From contig NZ_CABVIR010000001.1 in NCBI RefSeq assembly GCF_902498065.1, forward strand, positions 620,001 through 684,000: a stretch of DNA of 64,000 nucleotides. Reading direction: 5' to 3'. Below are positions 59,739 to 64,000 of the stretch, piece by piece; within the stretch, counting starts at the first letter, position 1, and every line of letters starts with the position of its first letter. A program made the position numbers and the translations under genes. The notes beneath the pieces are model-generated. The model had not been told where the DNA came from. It saw only the letters and a program-made list of their open reading frames with translations, and searched no databases. This stretch comes from Pseudomonas fluorescens (GTDB lineage: Bacteria; Pseudomonadota; Gammaproteobacteria; Pseudomonadales; Pseudomonadaceae).

Positions 59739-60473
59739 ATGAGTGAAATGAATGTGCAACCCGTAACGCGGCGACCTCATCTGGCCGAGCACATCGCCCG
59801 CTCGTTGAGCGACGAGATTGCTTCCGGACGGCTGCGACCGGGAGACCGCTTGCCCACCGAACAGTTTCTCTCGCAGAACTTCGGCGTCAGCCGGAACGTG
59901 GTGCGCGAGGGCATCGCCACGCTTCGTGCGCAGGGGTTGATTCAGTCACGCCAGGGCGTAGGCGTCTTCGTCTCCACCGCCCCTCAATCGTCAGAGCCAT
60001 TGGCCCCGCAAGCGAGTGTGCCGATGCTGGACGGTGACAACACCATCCGAAACATGTTTGAAGTGCGGGCCGTCCTGGAAAGCCAGGCCGCAGCCCTCAC
60101 GGCCTCGCACATGACCCCGGCCAAGCTGAAAATCATTCAGGCAGCGGTCCTGCGCATGCAATACGAGGGCGAACCCACCCTGGAAACCGTAAACGCCGAT
60201 CTCGATTTTCACAGGGCTGTTGCTGCAGCGTCGGGTAACGATTATCTCGAGACGATGATTCGCACAGTGCTCGAGCCGATGCGGGCGCTGATCACAATGA
60301 CCTTCGCGCGGCGAGGCCCGGTATTCAGCAACATTCCGCATGCCGCTCGCGGAGAGCATGAAGAACTCGTGCAAGCGTTCATCGATCGCAATGCGGCGGC
60401 GGCGCGCCAGATCATGGGGGAACATATCGTCAACGCAGCCTCACGATTTGGCTACGAGATCACATTTTTCTAA
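59739..60473 (+). CDS. GntR-family regulator, FadR/FCD subgroup
   Basis: A 244-residue regulator. N-terminal winged helix (residues 12-75): HLAEHIARSLSDEIASGRLRPGDRLPTEQFLSQNFGVSRNVVREGIATLRAQGLI. C-terminal FCD helical domain (105-235) with the metal-binding Asp and His in ADLDFHRAVAAASGN and a further His in RGEHEELVQAF. The effector is likely a carboxylate. Divergent from the enolase-superfamily gene. ATG 59739 is used; 59748 is also possible. Confidence 0.92.
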   Translation: MSEMNVQPVTRRPHLAEHIARSLSDEIASGRLRPGDRLPTEQFLSQNFGVSRNVVREGIATLRAQGLIQSRQGVGVFVSTAPQSSEPLAPQASVPMLDGDNTIRNMFEVRAVLESQAAALTASHMTPAKLKIIQAAVLRMQYEGEPTLETVNADLDFHRAVAAASGNDYLETMIRTVLEPMRALITMTFARRGPVFSNIPHAARGEHEELVQAFIDRNAAAARQIMGEHIVNAASRFGYEITFF

Positions 60474-60841
60474 TGGTTTTGTGGCGCAAGGATCTTGTCT
60501 CGTTGTTCTACAAGACAGGCAGGTTGTTCCTTTGGTTATGCGAGCATTTCAAATCGGCGAACAGTTGGCCGACAAAAATGATCAATTGCTCGCTGTCCAT
60601 CAAGTGAAAGGCCTCAACCGCGCAACAACCGCTGAACGATTTGGTCAATCTGTTGCATCGACCGGTTGAATCCACAGCCGATTGCAGACTGTCGCGCAGG
60701 GCCGCCATCGAACCAACGAAACTGTTTCCGCACGCTAACCAGTGATTCGCTGTGTTCAGGTTTTTGAGGTGAGTCGGTGGCACGCGCTTGCCGAGAGCGG
60801 CAAGCATTGCCATAGCGTTCGTGGTGTTTAAGCGATGCAGC
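60474..60841. other. intergenic region with no supported gene
   Basis: About 370 bases. The minus strand at 60508-60813 holds a 101-residue open frame (MAMLAALGKRVPPTHLKNLN...) without a clear ribosome site or recognised family; it may be a small lineage-specific gene. No repeat or terminator is seen. Confidence 0.25.
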
Positions 60842-61003
60842 TCAGCTCTCAGAGGACATATCTGAGTCTTGACTGGATTCAGCCGCCAGCTTCAGTCGGT
60901 CAGCTTTACTAATGTATTTAGTCTTGCTTTGCGGTGCCAATTTGGCACTGGCCTTTTTTGCGTGAGCCTTTAATAGCTGCTTTATCTTTTTTTGACGATT
61001 CAT
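60842..61003 (-). CDS. DUF2986-type small basic protein (53 aa)
   Basis: A 53-residue frame starting MNRQKKIKQLLKAHAKKASA, followed by KLAPQSKTKYISKADRLKLA and a serine/acidic tail. This matches the DUF2986 family, short lysine-rich proteins of gamma-proteobacteria beginning MNRxKKI and containing NKPxYISKAxRxKL. Function unknown; the charge suggests RNA or ribosome association. Confidence 0.7.
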   Translation of the reverse strand: MNRQKKIKQLLKAHAKKASAKLAPQSKTKYISKADRLKLAAESSQDSDMSSES

Positions 61004-61337
61004 GTTTTTCTACTCAGCTTGTCAGTTCTTGAAGGATGGCAGAGGTTTGCGTACGAAGCCTGGGGAGTGAGAAAAGACTTCACCGCGTCTTCGAGTCTGT
61101 CCCGCTCAGGATTCATGTTGCGAAAGTCATCGGGAATATTCAGAGCGTGAATCCGCTTGTGTTCAAGCCGGCTGCCGCATCGATGGAGGCCCGTTCGACC
61201 GCACGTAATGTGTCGCGCGGAGGCATAAGTTATTATTGCACTCCGTTAAGCAGGATTGCTCAGGCACGAGCATTCCGTTCGCTATTCAGAGTGCAATCTA
61301 CGTACTCGTTCAGCAGCAAATCAAGGACGTGATTCCA
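61004..61337. other. intergenic region with no supported gene
   Basis: About 330 bases. A 98-residue open frame at 61036-61332 has no convincing ribosome site or composition. Contains the promoters for DUF2986 and the phosphatase gene. Confidence 0.3.
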
Positions 61338-61901
61338 GTGGGCAAAGAAATTATCTTAATGCGTCATGGTCAGCCGAATCTGGCCGGGCTCGACAAGGTT
61401 TCAGCACTTGGTATGAAACGCTGGATCGAGCAATATGACTTATCCGAAATTGCGAACCAGCCTGCCCCTGCAGCGAGTTTGGAGCTGGCTGTTACCGCCG
61501 AAATAATCGTGTCAAGCAGTGCGCCCCGTGCGCTCACATCTGTCCGGGCCCTGGGCCTTCAACCCACCATCGTGGATGAGATCTTTTGCGAGGCGCAGTT
61601 ACCCTATGGGCAATGGGCACTGCCGCGACTTTCACCCTTCACGTGGGCATTTATTCTTCGTATTTTATGGTTGTGCGGTTTCTCCGGGAATGTTGAGTCT
61701 GCCGGCAAGGCGAGGGTGCGGGCCATTGAGGCTGCACAACGACTTCAGTCCCTTAGCTGTGAAGGTTCGGTCCTTCTGCTTGGTCATGGATTCATGAACC
61801 GGATGATCGCAAAGCAGCTGGAAGCAGCTGGATGGACTCGCCATACAAGTACCGGCAATCGATACTGGAGCGCTGCGACCTACCGAACGAGCCATAGTTG
61901 A
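61338..61901 (+). CDS. histidine phosphatase superfamily protein
   Basis: A 187-residue branch 1 histidine phosphatase: catalytic RHG in EIILMRHGQPNLAG and the second histidine in VLLLGHGFMNRMIAKQLEAAGW. Spaced acidic residue in FCEAQLPYG. A hydrophobic stretch (WAFILRILWLCGF) may touch the membrane. The start is uncertain: GTG 61338 has AAGGA 13 bases upstream, GTG 61329 is too close to it and ATG 61236 is not conserved. Substrate unknown. Confidence 0.8.
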   Translation: MGKEIILMRHGQPNLAGLDKVSALGMKRWIEQYDLSEIANQPAPAASLELAVTAEIIVSSSAPRALTSVRALGLQPTIVDEIFCEAQLPYGQWALPRLSPFTWAFILRILWLCGFSGNVESAGKARVRAIEAAQRLQSLSCEGSVLLLGHGFMNRMIAKQLEAAGWTRHTSTGNRYWSAATYRTSHS

Positions 61902-62143
61902 GGCATATGTTTTGATTAGCCAAATGACGGATATTTGCCTGGCACGTGTCCGCCAGACGCCGTTGAAGGCCGGCAGAAATCGGCCAAGAGTGGCCGATAC
62001 GTGGATGGAAAAAACCTGTGCCTTCTTCTCTTGCAAGACGGTGCCGCTGACGGAATCTGAATGAACACCGGGTGCGCCAAGACAACCTTTGGCCACCGCC
62101 GATAAACTGCGGGCCGGAGCGGGATGAAGGAGAGGGCGGTTGT

Positions 62144-62557
62144 ATGTACATAGGTGAACTTGCCACGTTGTCGGGGTGCACTCCGAAAGCCATTCGTCTG
62201 TATGAGCAACTGGGCCTGCTGACCCCCCAGCGCCGTGGCAGTTATCGGCTGTACACGGCTCATCACTTGACGCTGGTGCAGATGATCCGCAGCGCCCAAG
62301 CGGTGGGGTTCAAACTGGGGGAGATGAGCGAGTTGCTCGCAGCCAAGAAACATCAGGCGCCATTTCCCCTGGCACTGGCCAATCAGGGCATCGAGCTCAA
62401 GCGCCTGGAGTTGCAAGCGCAGATTCTCGCCTTGCAGAATCGGGAACAGCACCTGACGCAGTTGCAACAACAGATCAACCAGAAATTCGCCCCCACCTCG
62501 TTGCCTGGCGTTGCGCCCGGTATCAGCGCGCCAACAGGTGCGCAAACGCCTGCTTGA
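62144..62557 (+). CDS. MerR-family transcriptional regulator
   Basis: A 137-residue MerR regulator. The winged helix is MYIGELATLSGCTPKAIRLYEQLGLLTPQRRGSYRLYTAHHLTLVQMIRSAQAVGFKLGEM, then a coiled-coil dimer helix rich in leucine and glutamine (residues 85-120). No metal-binding cysteine cluster, so an organic ligand is likely. AAGGAG about 13 bases upstream supports 62144. Its last 35 bases overlap the convergent epimerase gene. Confidence 0.88.
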   Translation: MYIGELATLSGCTPKAIRLYEQLGLLTPQRRGSYRLYTAHHLTLVQMIRSAQAVGFKLGEMSELLAAKKHQAPFPLALANQGIELKRLELQAQILALQNREQHLTQLQQQINQKFAPTSLPGVAPGISAPTGAQTPA

Positions 62558-63503
62558 GGGCGTTCTGCGGCGAGCGCGGCTGGTAGCCCAGCTCGTTGAT
62601 GGCCTTGTCGATGCAGTAAACCTGGCGCACTCCGTAAAACATCTGCACCTGGCTGAGCAGCAATTCGGCGGGCTGACCGGTGTACCGTGCCCGCTGTTCC
62701 TGCAGCCAGGCGATCAGCAACAGCAAGGCTTTTGGTGCGCGGGGCGGCAGGCGAAAGCCGGGGCAAAGCGTGTTGAGCGCCTCGATCACCTCGGCCAGTG
62801 ATGAAGCCTGCTGATTGGCTAATATGTAACGCTGGCCGGGGCGACCTTTTTCAGCCGCGCGGATCAGGCCATCGGCCACGTCGCGCACATCGACAAAGTT
62901 AAAATAAAAGTTCGGGTCCAGCACCAGTTTGCGCGCCAGCACAGCCGCAAGAAATCCCATCGTGTCGGTAAGTCGCGTGGCATGAGGGCCAATGATTGCC
63001 GAGGGCAACACAGCGACCATTGGCAGGTCATAGGCCTGGGCGGTGTCCCAGGCGGCGCGTTCAGAGAGGATTTTTGAGAGGTAGTACGGGTTTTGCTGAT
63101 CGTTGTTCCAGCTGTTTTCATTTAGACGCTGACCGTTGTGGCCAACCGCTGCCACGGAGCTGACATAGACCACACGCTGGACTCCGGCCTCGGCGGCGGC
63201 ACGCAGTACATTACGCGTACCTTGCACGTTGACGTCGACGATCTCGGCGTGTGGATTCCTCGCCCAGTGTTTGAACACTGCCGCCACCTGGTACAGCACG
63301 TCCACCCCTTGCAGGGCCTGGCACAGTGAGTCAGGGTCTTGCAGTTCGGCGCGTACAATCTGGCAGTCGAGCCCGTTCAGGGCTGGGCTTCGGTTCGGGT
63401 CACGGACCCCGGCGCGCACTTGTTGCCCTCGGGCGAGTAGCGCCCGGACCAAGGTGTTGCCCAGATGCCCATTGGCTCCGGTGACCATCGATAGCGTATT
63501 CAT
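62523..63503 (-). CDS. NAD-dependent epimerase/dehydratase (dihydroflavonol reductase-like)
   Basis: A 326-residue extended short-chain dehydrogenase. NAD(P) site VTGANGHLGNTLVRALLARGQQVRAGVRD; catalytic YxxxK is NPYYLSKILSERAAW near residue 140; YVSSVAAVG precedes it. C-terminal WLQEQRARYTGQPAELLLSQV and FGVRQ-type ending are common in the dihydroflavonol-4-reductase-like bacterial group. The substrate is a carbonyl or sugar nucleotide not readable here. The 3' end overlaps the MerR gene tail-to-tail. Confidence 0.88.
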   Translation of the reverse strand: MNTLSMVTGANGHLGNTLVRALLARGQQVRAGVRDPNRSPALNGLDCQIVRAELQDPDSLCQALQGVDVLYQVAAVFKHWARNPHAEIVDVNVQGTRNVLRAAAEAGVQRVVYVSSVAAVGHNGQRLNENSWNNDQQNPYYLSKILSERAAWDTAQAYDLPMVAVLPSAIIGPHATRLTDTMGFLAAVLARKLVLDPNFYFNFVDVRDVADGLIRAAEKGRPGQRYILANQQASSLAEVIEALNTLCPGFRLPPRAPKALLLLIAWLQEQRARYTGQPAELLLSQVQMFYGVRQVYCIDKAINELGYQPRSPQNALKQAFAHLLAR

Positions 63504-63721
63504 GGATTGCCTTATTCGCCTGAGGGCGGAACCTGATTCAGATAAGGCAGGATGCGGGTTGCCCTAAGGGACAGAGTCAAGCGCTGGCCTCAGGCCCCAT
63601 CGTAGGTGACTGCACAGTGTCTTCACCGGCTCGCGGAACATTACAATTGAACAATAGGAAACAGGCGCCGAAACGCCTCATTGGCGACGCCGCTGACCTG
63701 CTTCCGTCCCTGGAGGGCTCA

Positions 63722-64000
63722 ATGCCGCCCATCACCACGCGCCTGGTGGCGCTGCTTGTTCTTTGCCTGACGCTTGAAGTGCCAGCCCAGGACGTCTGCC
63801 CGGCGGGTGAGAAACAGGTGTGCCTGGACGGCTGCATCTGCCTGCCAGATCTGGGACAGGTGTTCGGCCCCGTGCCTGATGACATCTACCAGATCGCGGC
63901 ACCTGCCCTGGCGCTATGGCTGACCCAGGCCCGCGCTCAAGCCGCCAGCGCCGGCATGCAACCCATTCCGTCGCACATCCGCGAGCAACTGCTGCGTTGG
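63722..64000 (+). CDS. secreted protein, N-terminal part (cut by window edge)
   Basis: The frame opens at ATG 63722 after GGAGGG and runs off the right edge at 93 codons. A signal peptide (MPPITTRLVALLVLCLTLEVPA) is followed by a cysteine-rich stretch (DVCPAGEKQVCLDGCICLPD) and AAPALALWLTQARAQAASAG. The last visible MQPIPSHIREQLLRW resembles the start of the metal-binding DUF4157-type domain, but too little is seen to be sure. Confidence 0.7.
   Translation, partial: MPPITTRLVALLVLCLTLEVPAQDVCPAGEKQVCLDGCICLPDLGQVFGPVPDDIYQIAAPALALWLTQARAQAASAGMQPIPSHIREQLLRW

Noticed and set aside
60508..60813. 101-codon minus-strand frame
   Set aside because: Lacks a clear ribosome site and any recognised similarity; mentioned only as part of the gap.
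61036..61332. 98-codon open frame
   Set aside because: No ribosome site, atypical composition and no family; treated as intergenic.

Overview
The window looks like a stretch of chromosome from a fluorescent-group Pseudomonas. The evidence is the GC-rich coding, the many intergenic REP-type palindromes carrying GCCGGC or GCGGGC cores with GGAGC arms, and a gene set typical of the genus: hglS, the dhcR/dhcAB/atoB cluster, aruF/aruG and aotJ/aotO homologues, periplasmic chorismate mutase, mntH, ohr and a GAF-GAF-GGDEF-EAL protein. I see no rRNA, tRNA, CRISPR array, transposase or replication origin. Most of the window is ordinary metabolic, transport and regulatory genes in short operons.

Layout. 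0-4.8 kb: the end of an FtsX-like permease with an AttH-type lipoprotein, two small soluble proteins, gene debris including a truncated vanW, an orphan type VI secretion hcp with a putative sigma-54 promoter and three 18-bp palindromes, and a DJ-1/PfpI protein. 4.9-11.4 kb: hglS (lysine catabolism), a hydrolase plus Baeyer-Villiger monooxygenase pair, a MASE2-GGDEF cyclase and a secreted M20 peptidase. 11.5-21 kb: an oxaloacetate decarboxylase-type protein, an aruF/aruG pair without the rest of the arginine succinyltransferase operon, a phosphatase-cobF pair, ftrA with a rhodanese, a glutamine amidotransferase, and an aotJ/aotO-like pair without ABC permease or ATPase. 21-32.5 kb: an esterase, GST, membrane proteins, mntH, a LysR/F420-type reductase pair, the ketone-body operon dhcA-dhcB-atoB with its LysR regulator, and a second pair of small proteins, one of them a paralogue of the 1.8 kb protein.

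32.6-44.7 kb: an amidase, a mug remnant, ohr, then a four-gene operon (gamma-glutamyl-amine ligase, aldehyde dehydrogenase, iron alcohol dehydrogenase, permease) that reads as a gamma-glutamylated amino-alcohol catabolic pathway; then cytochrome c, chorismate mutase, and an MFS transporter bracketed by an intact and a degraded copy of a gene for a secreted 13-residue-repeat protein. 44.9-54.2 kb: a Xre-RES toxin-antitoxin pair, GFA and VOC proteins, a TonB-dependent receptor, and an unusual concentration of damaged genes (frameshifted GRAM-like gene, broken acetyltransferase, deleted epoxide hydrolase, frameshifted small gene). 54.3-64 kb: a large GAF-GAF-GGDEF-EAL regulator, an AEC transporter plus enolase-superfamily enzyme with a divergent GntR regulator, a DUF2986 small protein, a phosphatase, a MerR regulator overlapping tail-to-tail with an epimerase, and a truncated secreted protein at the right edge.

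No single stretch is a clear new defence or mobile system. The strongest leads are the hcp control region, the split arginine-related gene pairs, the gamma-glutamyl amino-alcohol operon, the duplication around the MFS gene and the decaying 50-54 kb block. Functional calls rest on recognition of motifs and gene order; no searches were run.
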